A DNA stretch of 64,000 nucleotides from Cycas panzhihuaensis (lineage: Eukaryota; Cycadophyta). Numbering within the stretch: the first letter of the stretch is position 1; the number at the start of each line of letters is the position of its first letter. The translations under genes and the position numbers were made by a program. Location: assembly GCA_023213395.1 (NCBI GenBank), contig CM041465.1, positions 90,155,741-90,219,740 of the forward strand. The letters run 5' to 3'. Shown here piece after piece: positions 1 to 11,357 of this stretch. The notes below the pieces were generated by a model. The model saw only the letters and a program-made list of their open reading frames with translations. It was not told where the DNA came from and ran no database searches.

Positions 1-1343
1 ATTGGATGGCATATATTGTGTTTGCACCCTGCACAATGCCATGTTGATCAAGGTATTATCTTTTCATATGGCAACTCCATCATGTGGGATTAACTCAATA
101 CCATGATTAGAATAAAACTTAGAATATGATTATCATTGGCTTTTCCAATATTACTCCTTAATAATTTTCACACATCTTTTCAGTTGTCACTTTATATTAT
201 TTTACTTTTGACTTATCTTTAGGAGAGTATACCTAAGAATCTTAAGCATAAAGAAGATTCACTCTAGATGTATACCACACCTTCTCAAGACAACCACCTT
301 TCACTATTATTGTTTCAACATTTTTTATTGGTACCACATCAACATTATTGAGTATGATGTTTATTTCGCTAAGATTTTGGTTTAACACATTAAATCTCTA
401 CTTGCTAGGAGAGATATATTGTTGTGTGCCTGAATTAACTGATACTCATACATAATAAGTAGTTATCTTCTCCTTTCCATTGGCCTACCTTAAGTTTTTT
501 TTCCTCACCTAGTAGTCCTTTTCCCTGTGGCCCATATTTTTACAATAGGTATAAGAACCATTATAATTCTTCTTCTTGTCTTTATTAGAAACCTCTTCAT
601 GTGAATATTTATCCCTATCTTCATCCTCATTCTTCTAATTTTTTTAAGATAGGGCATGACTAGTATCAGTAGAACCCGTAAACTTATGATGTTTAAGCTT
701 AGCTTCCTCTACAAGAAGTAGCTCCTTCAATTTTTGAAACTAGGTATCTTGCAACATCTTGTCAATGTTATATACAGTCTAAAAGGTGTTATAAGCTACT
801 GGAAACTTGTTCATGACAATTATAAATAGGATTTTATCATTAATCAAGTCTTCTTCTATTCCCTCTAACTTATTCTTAATATCAATCAACTTATTCAAAT
901 AGGTACTAATGTTGCTCTCATCCTCAATATAAGAGTTGAATAGTTCACCTAGTAAGATGACCAAACGATTTGTTTTCTTCTATTTAAATGTGTCACATAG
1001 GGTCTTTCAAATGTCAAGTAGCATATTCAACTTGTGAATGAGTACTACTTGATTTAGGGCAAGTAGGAGCTTCAGTAGACCTGTTGCATGAAGTTACTTT
1101 CTTCATGTGAGTTTATTTAGTTTAACGTTAGTTTCCCCTCTTTTTCTTAGGTGGACCCTTGTCGGTTAGGTCTCAAAGCTCTTAGACCATCAATACAAGC
1201 TCTATGTTGGACTTCCACTCCTTAAAATTAGTGCTATCAAAGATCACTTGTGGCAAGAAGGTTATTTTGGCGCCCATGTCTACAAATACTCTGAGTTCAC
1301 TCCCACTTGATTATAAAACAAGATTATAAGTCTTACTTTCCAT
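1..1343 (-). pseudogene. Copia gag-protease remnant (element M1)
   Basis: Broken 5' coding part of a Ty1/Copia element read on the minus strand from an ATG at 1343. A gag (UBN2-type) segment follows; its clearest open stretch is 964-779, with 'YLNKLIDIKNKLEGI', typical of Copia capsid. A degenerate CCHC zinc knuckle lies near 545-505 ('YCKNMGHREKDY', last Cys replaced by Tyr). The protease motif near 450-425 reads 'VNSGTQQYISPSK', where the family usually has D-S-G-A, so the catalytic Asp is lost. Several in-frame stops are present (for example just after the start and before the protease). The element runs off the left edge; integrase and RT are not in the window. In life gag would form the particle and the protease would mature the polyprotein. 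Family assignment is firm; exact ends are approximate. Confidence 0.75.
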
Positions 1344-2807
1344 TGTTTAACACTTTACAAAGCCTAAATCACTACTTTGTATATCACTTCACTAATATTT
1401 TGATATATATATGATACATTCTCCATAAATAAAATGCCTTTTAATGTCAATTGAAAAAATAGTATATTAAAAAAACACTTTTTAATACCATAAACTTCTT
1501 GACGAAGGTAGTATATGCTATGCACAAATGTTGCACATTATTGGGATGATCCTAGATGAAATTACTTCAAATAAAAGTATTAAAACACTAATAAACCACT
1601 TTATCAAAGGTTTTCAAGCCAAGTATTAAAAATAAAATATTCACATGGAATATTCTTCTTTAATCATATCACCCAAAATGTCGCCTGGTTATTTTAAAGT
1701 CATGTGCATTAAAAAGTGATCCACAGATAAAATTTATATTGAATATGATATATAAGTATGTATTAATTCAATAATATATCAAATATAATCATGTGATTAA
1801 TCTATGAAAGCAGTAGTTGCACGATCATTGACCTACGTGTAATTAATTTATCATTCAAAATGTATATCAAATGATGACTCTGCATGCATTAAATGTTCAT
1901 ATGTGATCACTGCATTTTATACTATGTAATCATATGTGTGTATGTATGTGTATACACATACGCATCACTTTGAATTACATATAGTTTCTATGTCAATTTT
2001 TTATCTACGTTGAGATGCAACCTTCTTCAAATAATGATTAATAAATAATGATCTTTGATATTAATAATTTAATAAAATATATTAAAATATCTCACACGAT
2101 TCAAAAATGGTGGCATCTTCTATAGTGATTTACTTATCGACCTTCATGTATTGATTAACTGAAATATTGATCACAAAACATTCCAATGTTTATTTCATTG
2201 GATATTTTTTTATTTTGTTATCTATTTTAGCATGAATTACAGAGATGATAACAATTTCTTTATGCATAGTTTGATACGAATCAATCTCCAATGTTTATCA
2301 CTATATGACTTTGGTATTTTATTGGTATATTAATATCTCTCATTTTTTTTTTTTAATATATCATTACAACACTTTCAAATCCTCATAAATTGCTTAGAAT
2401 AAATTCAGACGAGTAGATTCATCTTCAAACTAAACCGGTTCATGTATCAACCAATCTATTTATTGAAAAATCATCCATTCTCTATTGTACAAGTTCAATT
2501 TAAAGCCCAACACAATCGAGTGGTGCCTAATGTCTTCAAAATTTGCCCAACACTACTTTATAATGTCCAATATAAGTTCAATATCATTGTGTAGCTTTAG
2601 TTGATGCCTAACATCACTATATAGCTTCTACTATTGGTGGCACAAGTATATAAGGTGCCTAATACATTTTGACAACTCTGGATGGCCTCTTTTCTTAGTG
2701 TCAACCTAATCTATGGATCTCCAATCTTTGAATTTGATCAGTTAGTGACAAAATTACTCATTTCCAATCTCAAATCTAAGCTCTAACATTGTTCTTCATT
2801 TACTCAG
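1344..2807 (-). other. Untranslated leader of element M1, no gene seen
   Basis: AT-rich stretch between the primer site and the gag ATG of the minus-strand Copia element. I see no coding similarity on either strand. It includes short TG/TA-rich runs near 1934-1960. A leader of about 1.4 kb is plausible for such elements. Confidence 0.45.
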
Positions 2808-2819
2808 GCTTTGATACCA
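2808..2819 (-). other. Primer-binding site of element M1
   Basis: On the minus strand this reads TGGTATCAAAGC, one base from TGGTATCAGAGC, the usual primer site for initiator Met-tRNA in plant Copia elements. It directly abuts the LTR end at 2820, which fixes the orientation and the LTR boundary. Confidence 0.75.
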
Positions 2820-3247
2820 TGTTAAGGTTGATGTATATGTTGGTTGTAGGTCAGGAATTAAACCAACCATAGGCAAGGACTATTACATGCTAAGAATACG
2901 CATAAGGAGACTCAAACACCAGATTTATCATGGGAAACTCCTAAGACAGTAAACCCATCAACATAATGTTTAATATATTAAAATTAAATAATAATATAGT
3001 GTTTCAAGGGTGAGATAGAACATGAGTAGATTTGATAACATCGCAATTATACAAGTTGATAGTTGGAGTACTAAGGGGGTATATGTAAATATACCCTAAA
3101 ATAGTATTATAACCTTTCTCATATGGTTATAGCTCTTCATTGTACCTATTTGTATAAGGACACATCCCTTTATCATACCTACTCGTGATAACTATCCCCT
3201 AATAAAGCATTAAGTGTATAGTTAACCTAAGTTAACTATTGTTAACA
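2820..3247 (-). repeat. 5' LTR of Copia element M1
   Basis: A 428-bp segment bounded by the short inverted ends TGTTAA (2820-2825) and TTAACA (3242-3247), adjoining the primer site. It is the 5' LTR of an element read on the minus strand. The 5-bp target duplication would start at 3248, but its partner lies outside the window. No second copy of this LTR is present, so the far boundary rests on the TG...CA ends alone. Confidence 0.6.
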
Positions 3248-3284
3248 TATATCCTTATAAAATATTATTTAATAATCATATGTA

Positions 3285-3416
3285 GTATAATATCTAAGCA
3301 TTAATAAATAATAATAAAACGTTATCATAACTTAATAAAAAAAACTAGTACTAAATTTAATAACAACAAGCCTCTTTGAGGTGGGAGCACTCCTTTGATA
3401 GGCATGAGGTCCTAAT
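3285..3416 (+). repeat. Repeat R1, left half, split by Copia C1
   Basis: AT-rich sequence ending 'ataggcatgaggtcctaat'. The right half resumes at 11127 with 'ctaatagcataaggccatta'. Joined, they match the uninterrupted copy near 19110-19145 ('ataggcacaaggccgtaatg' then 'ccataaggccattatccc'). The left limit is vague. R1 looks like an old LTR or other dispersed repeat; I cannot name its family. Confidence 0.65.
3412..3416. repeat. Target duplication, left (CTAAT)
   Basis: Five bases CTAAT directly before the 5' LTR, matched by CTAAT at 11127-11131 after the 3' LTR. The unfilled homologue at 19110-19145 has only one copy of the corresponding bases, which supports a genuine insertion duplication. 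Confidence 0.75.
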
Positions 3417-3729
3417 TGAAAGAGGTTAATGTATCAAGGTCATTTGTGTATATTAATTAAGTGACCTTAGGGTATATTATTAACATTCATCTCTTAGTGA
3501 AATGTACTTTATGTGCATTTGGATGTAATTTTAGGTTCATGTCATTAGGCAAGAATATCACAATCCTAATGCTCACCCTTAATAATAAAAGGCGAAATCT
3601 CAAGGAGGGAATCATTATTCATTCTCACCTCCAAGCTTTGTTCTCATATCTTATTTTCATCTCTTCTTCATTTTTCATTGCTATTGTGTGTATGTGAGTG
3701 ATTTATTCCCTAGATCCATCCATCCTTCA
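3417..3729 (+). repeat. 5' LTR of Copia C1
   Basis: Begins TGAAAGAGG and ends CTTCA, two bases before the primer site. It matches 10814-11126 over its whole length with scattered substitutions and small gaps. A TATA-like AATAAAAGG at 3584-3592 would place the transcript start near 3612-3622, and U5 then runs to 3729. Confidence 0.88.
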
Positions 3730-3731
3730 TT

Positions 3732-3743
3732 TGGTATCAGAGC
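3732..3743 (+). other. Primer-binding site of Copia C1
   Basis: Perfect TGGTATCAGAGC, complementary to the 3' end of plant initiator Met-tRNA, spaced two bases from the LTR. Confidence 0.9.
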
Positions 3744-5761
3744 TAGAAGGGTATATATTCACTCCATTCCACTTATATGGAGTCATTTTGTCTCTCCTTC
3801 ATCTTTAATGTGAATTATTAAGAGTGCACTCATTATTTTTAAAATTTTGAGAGATTCTTTATCACATAAAACTTATATTTCATTTACATCATATTTTAAT
3901 ATCCTCTATTTATTTTCAGGTGCATTGAGGATCAAAGTTGTCAACTGAAAGAAGGTTTCTTGTTTTTAGGCTCTTGAAAAAAATTACCTTTTTATTAATC
4001 TTTATAGCTAATTTTAAATTTTACTACGATAGATTATATTAATTATTTATCATAAATCAATTGTCAATTATAAAATCTCTATTATAAAGTTGTAGGGCAA
4101 ATTTGAAGCTACTTGTAGGTGGTAGAAATAAACCTAAATCCTTCAGAAAAAGGTTGTTCAACCTTACAAGAGGTGAAAATTAAAATTTATTCGTTTTTGG
4201 TAATAATTTAAAGGGAGGGATGCCCAAGAAAGATAAATATTTTTGTCTTTTACACCATCTCCAAACTCTACCTCAATTGGCCTCAAAAAGTAGAATTTTA
4301 GACAACCTTAATCTGACTACTTTTTAAGAAATTTTCTCAAAATTTTTAATACATATCAAAATTTCTTAAAGGCTATAGTAGATCTAGCCTCAAGAAATCC
4401 AACAAATTAAGTTTTCTTAGATTTGATGCACCATAGAGAGAGATTTCTTCAAAATTTAGATTTCTGCCAAGGAAAGTCTCATAAGAGTTTCAACGAATTT
4501 TAGATTATTTATGCTCATTTTCAGTAGTTTTGCTAGAAGACTTTTTAACTCATCACAGTGAGATCTATAAGTTTTGCTAGAAGACTTTTTAACTCACCAC
4601 AGCAAGATCTATTATCTGGGAGAGTGAAGTTTTGAGCTGAAACATTTTGGTCATTTCGTATAATTGCATGGCCATACATAAGTTTTTGACAAAATATTAG
4701 GTTCCTCTTGCTTTTCCTAATACTTTCTCTTTTGGTCAAAATTTAAGTATAGAAGTAAACTTTTAAGTTTTTTGATTTTTCCCTTTTCTTAACAAAAAAG
4801 AAGGGCTTTTCAAATATCAAAAGCAAAAAAACTCATTGTAATAGTAAAACACCTATATCATAGTAAAATCTAGTGTTTATATTTAGCATCTTTGCATGTT
4901 TGTTCATGTGCATGCACATTTATAGACAAAAGTACGAAAGCAAATATCAACATATTAGTAATTCATTTGAGCAACATAAAAGCAAACATCTTTGCATATT
5001 CTCTAAAATAAACCCATTATGTTTGATTTATACTGCCAGTTCTTGACTTGTATGCACACTCACCTTGGTTGAAATAAACCACAGTTAGTCAAAGTTTGGG
5101 CCCTAAGGAAGATGTGAGTTTCATACTGAGTCAGGTCTTAACTGGAATACTAGTAGAGCGATAGGTTAGCCATACCTGTAGGCTCTCTTTAGGGATTATC
5201 TTAATAACCAGCCAGGACAACTAAAACATTAATGCAAGATTAAAATCAACCTGATCTAATATCTGTCATAGCCATGGGATATACATGTACCATTTAACTC
5301 TTCCGAGGAGGTATATAGATGTTCACTAGTGAACTATGTGAGGATTGGGAGTACCTGGGCTCCACTGTGACTTAGATTTCATCACCAAGAGTAGATGCGA
5401 GTATCGTGGGTAAAGGCCCTAATCATATACTAGAAGCCTTAAGTATCAAAACCTCACTTACATTTGAATATAAGTTAGAAGTTAGTGGTGTGACACATCA
5501 CCACTCTTTACCAACTCTATATTAGGCCTCATTCTTACATCATTGTTTATACTTATTCTCCATAGTTGTTGAAAAATACTTAATCATTGTTAACCTTCTC
5601 ATCATGGCATTCATTTCTACATCACTATTACGCTAAGTGTACCTACCACACCTATCAGTGGCACATAATTCTATCATCTCTTCTACTTCTCCATCATCAC
5701 CATATCATCTCAATTCAAGCAAAACATTAACTACATGTTGAAAAGCAAAGAAAATTAGGAT
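3744..5761 (+). other. Leader of Copia C1 with a 44-bp tandem repeat
   Basis: About 2 kb between the primer site and recognisable gag. No coding similarity seen. It holds a tandem duplication of 44 bp at 4526-4569 and 4570-4613 (units start 'agttttgctagaagac') with few differences. Part of an N-terminal gag exon may be hidden here but is too decayed to read. Confidence 0.5.
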
Positions 5762-6760
5762 TTGTGGTATATTAAAGTTAAAAATATTGCAAAGTATAAA
5801 GGCCTTTGGAGAGCCCACTTGCTGCCTACACCCATTATACCTACAACAACTACAACACCTACTTCCAGTGGAACCGCTCCAATAGCTCCTATAGATGCTG
5901 CAGGCAAACTACAATGGGAGATGGATAATGAAAATATTCATGCAGGAATTATATTAGTTACTGATCACTCCTTGTATAACTTGATTGATGAAGAGCAATA
6001 TGATACAGCCTAGAAGGTCATTGAAGCTCTCAAGAAGAACTTTAATACCAATTCATACTTAGAATTAGTTCATCTTATTCTGAAAATGAACAAATTAAAA
6101 ATGCATAAGGAATGAGCTCATAAGATAATAAGTCTCCTTCGACTAATAAAACAAGAAATTGATAAAGATTTTAAGGCCTAATCTATCACTTGGACATTCT
6201 TGATCTAATAATGTCTACATGTTCCTTATTATAAAAACTTGCTTGGAGATATTTAATCTAGTGGAACATTAAAGACACTCAACTTCAAAGCACTTACCTT
6301 TGATACCAACTTTGTAGCCTCTAACTCTCTTTCAGATGTAGCCTTTAAGGTAAAAGAAAAAACTTACTACATAAAGAATTAAGGTCCCTCTCGTAGCAGA
6401 GGAAATAGCCAAGTAAGAGGAAGAGGAAGAAACATGGGAAATCATCCACAAGGTTAACCAAACCATTGGTCATAGCCTTCACAATCTCAAGGCCAAGGGC
6501 CACCTTAACAAAAACAAGATATTTAGGCCAAACTAGTACTCCTTTAGGGACTAGCAATTAAACTATTATATGTAATCAGTGTAACTATAAAGGACACTTT
6601 GAAAAATACTATAGAAATGTGACTTATAAGTTGGCTAAGTTTCAAGTAAAACATGGAGCTCAAAATGTTAAAGAAACTTGTGAAGAATCATTTAGTAGTG
6701 TAGGTCAGGTTTTATACAAGCACACTTTCAAAGAATTGAGGGATCTTTAATATCAAATGC
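5762..6760 (+). pseudogene. Copia C1 gag
   Basis: Capsid (UBN2-type) remnant. An open stretch at 5762-6013 ends in a stop but continues in the same frame with 'KVIEALKKNFNTN' and 'LGDI', closely matching the gag of the younger copy at 64000-63709. A Thr/Pro-rich patch (5830-5870) precedes it. A zinc knuckle lies at 6571-6612, 'CNQCNYKGHFEKYY', with the last Cys replaced by Tyr, so zinc binding is probably lost. The true start codon was not identified. Gag would package the RNA into particles. Confidence 0.8.
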
Positions 6761-6860
6761 TATTAACCAACTACATAGATACTTTAAAGCTCGATGTCGA
6801 TATATCACTTGTGAATTCCCTTCACCAATGCCAAATCCTATTGGAATTGTAAATAGTGTT

Positions 6861-8380
6861 GCTTCAATCGATGGATAATGGATCATGGACACAGGAGCAA
6901 CTCAACATATGGCATAAAATCATAGTCTATATTAAACATTTGACTCAACTATTCAAGGAGTTATTTACATAGCTGACAAATCATAACAATCTATTGAAAG
7001 AATTAGTAACATTTGCCTGAAACTCCTAGACTTAAGAGATTTTACATTACTTGATGCCCTATATATACCTAATCTCAAACAAAACCTACACTCCTTATCC
7101 ACACTTGTCTCTCATGGATTTAATATAAGTGTAATTGCAAATAACTAGACTCACTATGTCATTCACCTTCTAACTAATCGAGTGGTCTTAACTAGACATC
7201 TCACTGGAAAACACTTTTGACTAAATGACTCTCCATCTTCTAAAGCCCATTATGCTCAAAGCACTTATGCTGATGAAGAATTTACATTTAATACCATCCT
7301 CACCCACCTAACATTGTCACTAAAAGCTCTTTGGCATGCTCACATAGGCCATGTTCATATCAATAAACTTAGATATCTTTGTAACACTCTTATAAGTCTT
7401 CTAAAGTTCTCCTCCAAGTTTTACTCTCATATCTTATTTTCATCTCTTCTTCATTCTCCATTGCCATTATGTGCATATGAGTGATTTATTCTCTAGATCC
7501 ATCCTTCCTTAATATGGAGCTTCAAACCCTACAAATGTAAAGCTTGTATCATTGCCAAATCTCATTGATAACCCTTTCTCAAAAGTCAGTGAAAATCAAG
7601 CCATCCATTACAATTGGTACACTCTGATCTATGCAGACTAATGATCATTCCTTCACTTAAGGGCAAGTTATATTACATCTCTTTTATTGATGATTTCACT
7701 AGGAAAGTATGCGTAGTTTTTCTACATAAAAAAGATGAAGCCTTCGATGTATTCAAAGAATTTAAAGCCCATACTAAAAAAGAGTTAAGTTATTAACTTA
7801 ACTATCTTTGAACTAATAATGGTGGTAAATATATCTCACATGAGTTTCAAAGTTACCTTTAAAATAATGGCATCAAACATCAAACAAAAATAGCAAGTAC
7901 CCCACAACAAAATAGAGTTATCGAGCACATGAATAGGACAATCATAAACATGGCTCAAGTTATGTTGGTATACAAAAATATACCTACCTACCTATGGGTC
8001 AAAGCCATTTGGACATCTATTTATTACATCAATATTATTAGCCCATCAAAGGAAGGACAATCATCTAATGAAAAATAATTAGGACAAGCCCCCATTATTC
8101 ACTTCTTCAAAATTTTTAGCTCTAAATACTATGCCTATATTCTAGATGCAAATTGAAAAAAACTCTAGACAAGAGCACTTAAAGGCATCTTTGTTAGATA
8201 CCCTATAGACAAGAAAAGGTATAAGGTCTCTATACCTTCATAACAAAAAATTATCATTACTAGATATATCATTTTTATAGAGATAGAGGATCAATTGCTT
8301 AAATTAGACTCTAAAACACACTCATACCACTATAATGACATTATCAATTATGAAGTTTAGATTCTAAAATTTGGAGGGGG
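6861..8380 (+). pseudogene. Copia C1 protease and integrase
   Basis: The protease is recognised by 'WIMDTGATQHM' at 6879-6911, with the catalytic D-T-G intact but a stop soon after. The pre-integrase segment 'LWHAHIGHVHINKL' follows near 7330, is interrupted by about 100 bp of LTR sequence at 7411-7510, and resumes with 'CKACIIAKSH'. The integrase core starts near 7614: first catalytic Asp kept ('VHSDLC'), second changed to Asn ('TNNGGKY', normally T-D-N-G), Glu kept ('VIEHMNRT'). At least five in-frame stops. The integrase would join element cDNA to chromosomes; the Asp change alone should abolish this. Confidence 0.85.
7411..7510 (+). repeat. Extra LTR (R-U5-like) piece inside C1 integrase
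   Basis: About 100 bp matching 3628-3729, the last part of the C1 LTR, placed inside the coding region between the pre-integrase segment and the integrase core. Its left end lies close to the predicted transcript start and its right end at the U5 end, so it corresponds roughly to R-U5. Confidence 0.85.
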
Positions 8381-8799
8381 ACACATATAAATTACTCTAA
8401 ATATTAGACGGTGACAATACAGCCTTAGAAGATATAAGTTTTGACTCTGAACTAATGAGTACACATCCAACACCATCCTTTGAAGATAGCAAAGTTGACA
8501 AAAGTAAAGTTATTATAGAAGAATCATCCTCTCCACCTTCAGTTAACAAAGGCAAAATAGTGGTAAAATAACCATCTTTCCCTAGCACATCAACATCCTC
8601 CTCATAAAATGATCATTTTAATAAATAATATAAGAACCAAAAAGTTAGGGAATGAGGACCTCATTCCTAACTTGAGCATCTAGTGAAGTCCGCAAGATTA
8701 ACAAGGACATACAACCAGATGAGGTGGGTAAAATTGGCACTCGAAGTGCCTATAGAGCAAGGATGTAGGAATTATTATATACTAAGCTTGAACTAGTAG

Positions 8800-10310
8800 A
8801 ATTGTACCTTACTCTTAATGAAGAGCCCCTCTCGTATCAAGAAGTTATGAAACATACAGTTTAGAGAAATGCAATGAATGACGAATACTAATTTCTTATA
8901 AAAAATAGTACATGGGAGCTCATTGATCTACCACTTGGCAGAAATGTAGTTTAAAATAAATAGGTATTTAAAAATAAATACAGATCAAATGGCACCCTAG
9001 AAAAATGTAAGGCGAGGTTGGTAACTAAAGGATTCACATAAAAGGAAGGCATCGACTACATTGATGTCTTTACACCTATAACTAAGTGGCCTACAATTAG
9101 AACTCTTATGGCTTTAGTTGCTTAACAGGGTTGAAAAATCCACCGGCTCAATATTAAGATCACGTTTCTTAATGGGGATCTCGAAGAAGAAATTTACATG
9201 GCTCAACTAGAAGGATATAAGATCAAATGTCAAGAACATAAGGTTTGCATGCTTAGAAAGTCCTTATATGACCTTAATAAAGCCCCACGTGCTTGGTTTG
9301 CCAAGTTATCTAAAAGAATTAGGCAACTTAGATATGAGGTTTGTGACTACCAAGATATTGATGTAACACTATTCATCAAGCGCCAAAAGGACAAAGTCAC
9401 TTATCTCATAATCTTTGTGGATGACATGCTAGTAACATGTAACAATAAATAGGTAATAAGCCAATTGAAAAGGGACCTCAGTAATACATTTGGATTATCT
9501 GACCTCGGTTTGACAAAATATTATTTGGGAATTGAAGTAACACAAAAGAATGGAAATATTTTCCTCTCACAAGAAAAATACATCAACGATCTTCTAACCA
9601 AGTTTAAGTTAGAAGATGCTCGACCAATGGCTTTACGTATGGACCCTAATACCAAACTCTTAGTTGATGGTAACACTAGGGAGGCAAACACAACACTCTA
9701 TAGGAAATTTATAGGTAGTCTCATCTACACTAGCAATACAAGGCTAGATATTGCATACTATGTCGGCATTCTTATATGATTCATGACAGATCCTAAGCAG
9801 AATCACTAGAAAGTTATAGTTCAAGTGCTAAAATACTTAAAGACAACTAACAAATTTGGTTTCTTGTATAAACCTAATAATAAACTTAAGATTTCTACAT
9901 ACACAGACTCAAACTTTGCAGGAGATAAAGATACAGAAAGATCTACGTCTATGTATGTAATATTTCTTGGAACAACACCAATATTATGGAGATCCAAATG
10001 GTATAAGATAGTTGTTGATTTAACTATTGAAGTTAAATACATTGTTGTTTTTAAGACTAGCAAGGAGGTGATATGGCTTGGAAAATTATTGGAAACATTG
10101 AATATCACCCAAACAAATCCTACCAGCCTTCGAGTGAATAATCAATTAATAATCCATATGGTAAAAGATTTTATATTTCATAATTATACTAAATACATAA
10201 GTACGAAAGTCCATAGGATTAGAAAACTAGTTCATGATAGCATAATTTAATTAGAATACTAGCCTACAATAGATCAAATGGCCGATATTTTTATCAAACT
10301 ACTATAAAGG
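8800..10310 (+). pseudogene. Copia C1 reverse transcriptase and RNase H
   Basis: Decayed RT and RNase H. RT starts near 8850 with 'NAMNDEY' and 'STWELIDLPLG'; its open parts are 9198-9452, with 'DLNKAPRAWF' and the catalytic box 'FVDDML', and 9465-9779, with 'LSDLGLTKYYLGIEV' and 'YTSNTRLDIAYYVG'. RNase H occupies 9825-10300: 'TYTDSNFAGDKDTERSTS' at 9897 on, and 'HNYTKYISTKVHRIRKLV' near the end. Stops fall between the open parts. RT and RNase H would copy the RNA and remove the template. Close similarity to 51930-50553 shows the same family. Confidence 0.9.
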
Positions 10311-10802
10311 GTGAAGTTTAGATAGTTCTAAAGGCAACTCGACCTTAAGGCCTCCATCTTCAACTGATCAAAGAAGATGGTAATAGGATTATCATACTCT
10401 ATTATATTTATGAAAACCTCTTATGGGCACAGAAGAATAAGAGTAAGTCTTTGCTCTATCCTACTTATAAAAATCTCATGTAGGCATAGAAGGATAATAG
10501 TTATACTAGTTTTAGAAAATCAGAACTTATGAAAATGTAAAAGCGCATAGGGGATGACCAAATGATATATGGAGACTGAGGAGATCAAGTTACACATTTA
10601 AGCTACTTGGCTATTAGGCTACATCAAGAGCCACCTTAACTATTTTGATTTATAAAAGGGGCTATAGATCTTAGAAAGTTTGTGGGTTTTTATTCTCCAT
10701 AAGGGTTTTTCCACAAAAGCATTATTTAGAATTTTAACACAATAATGAGGCTTAAATTAAGATCTTATAGTATAGATTTTCTCAAAATGACCTTCTACCA
10801 TT

Positions 10803-10812
10803 AAGGGGGAGA
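10803..10812 (+). other. Polypurine tract of Copia C1
   Basis: AAGGGGGAGA directly before the 3' LTR; it primes plus-strand DNA synthesis in LTR elements. Confidence 0.85.
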
Positions 10813-10813
10813 T

Positions 10814-11126
10814 TAAAAGAGGTTAATGTATCAAGGTCATTTATGTAGATCAATTAAGTGACCTTAAGGTATATTGTTAGCATTAGTCTCTTAGTAAAAT
10901 ATACTTTATGTATATTTGGATGTAATTTTAGGTTCATGTCATTAGATGAGAAAATCCTAACCCTAATGCTCACCCTGAATAATAAAAGGCAAAATCCCAA
11001 AGAGGGAGTTATTATTCATTCTCATCTCTAAGCTTTGTTATCATATCTTGTTTTCATCTCTTCTTCATTTTCCATTGTCATTGTGTTCATATGAGTGATT
11101 TATTCCCTAGATCCATCCTTCCTTTA
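10814..11126 (+). repeat. 3' LTR of Copia C1
   Basis: Matches the 5' LTR (3417-3729). It starts TAAAAGAGG, where the 5' copy has TGAAAGAGG, so the terminal TG is mutated. The last few bases before the CTAAT duplication (TTTA) do not align cleanly, so the end is uncertain by about 4 bp. Confidence 0.87.
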
Positions 11127-11357
11127 CTAATAGCATAAGGCCATTACCCAAATAAATAATAAATTCTCTAAGATTATCTTACCATTAAGGAAGGCTCTTC
11201 TATTTATAGCTTTTAAAAACCCAATTTATATTTTCTCTCTAAAAAACTAACTTCATATTAAAATAAAATAAATAATTCTTCTTTTAATTTTCATAAAAAC
11301 TCACTTTATAATAATAATCTCTTATAAAACCAACTTCTTTTTTAATTTGGGAATGCT
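11127..11357 (+). repeat. Repeat R1, right half
   Basis: Continuation of R1 after the C1 insertion, aligning with 19125-19348, including the tail 'cttcttttttaatttggg' and 'gctaca' (homologue: 'ttttggaacactacac'). It ends where Copia RT coding sequence begins, so R1 itself may have inserted in that older Copia fragment. Confidence 0.65.

Larger units (their letters stand above)
3417..11126 (+). mobile_element. Copia retrotransposon C1 (old, complete layout, dead)
   Basis: A 7.7-kb Ty1/Copia element with every structural part in order: 5' LTR, Met-initiator primer site, long leader, gag, protease, integrase, reverse transcriptase, RNase H, polypurine tract and 3' LTR, bounded by CTAAT duplications. 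The coding region is broken by many stops; compared with the younger copy at 49702-53855, several stops replace Gln codons (for example before 'KEGID'), as expected from C-to-T decay of methylated DNA. An extra piece of its own LTR sits inside pol at 7411-7510. It was inserted into repeat R1. The element cannot make its own proteins now. Assignment to Copia is firm from the DTG, FVDD and RNase H motifs. Confidence 0.92.

Noticed and set aside
1934-1962. Alternating TG/TA run as a possible regulatory element
   Set aside because: Too short and of a kind common in AT-rich plant DNA.
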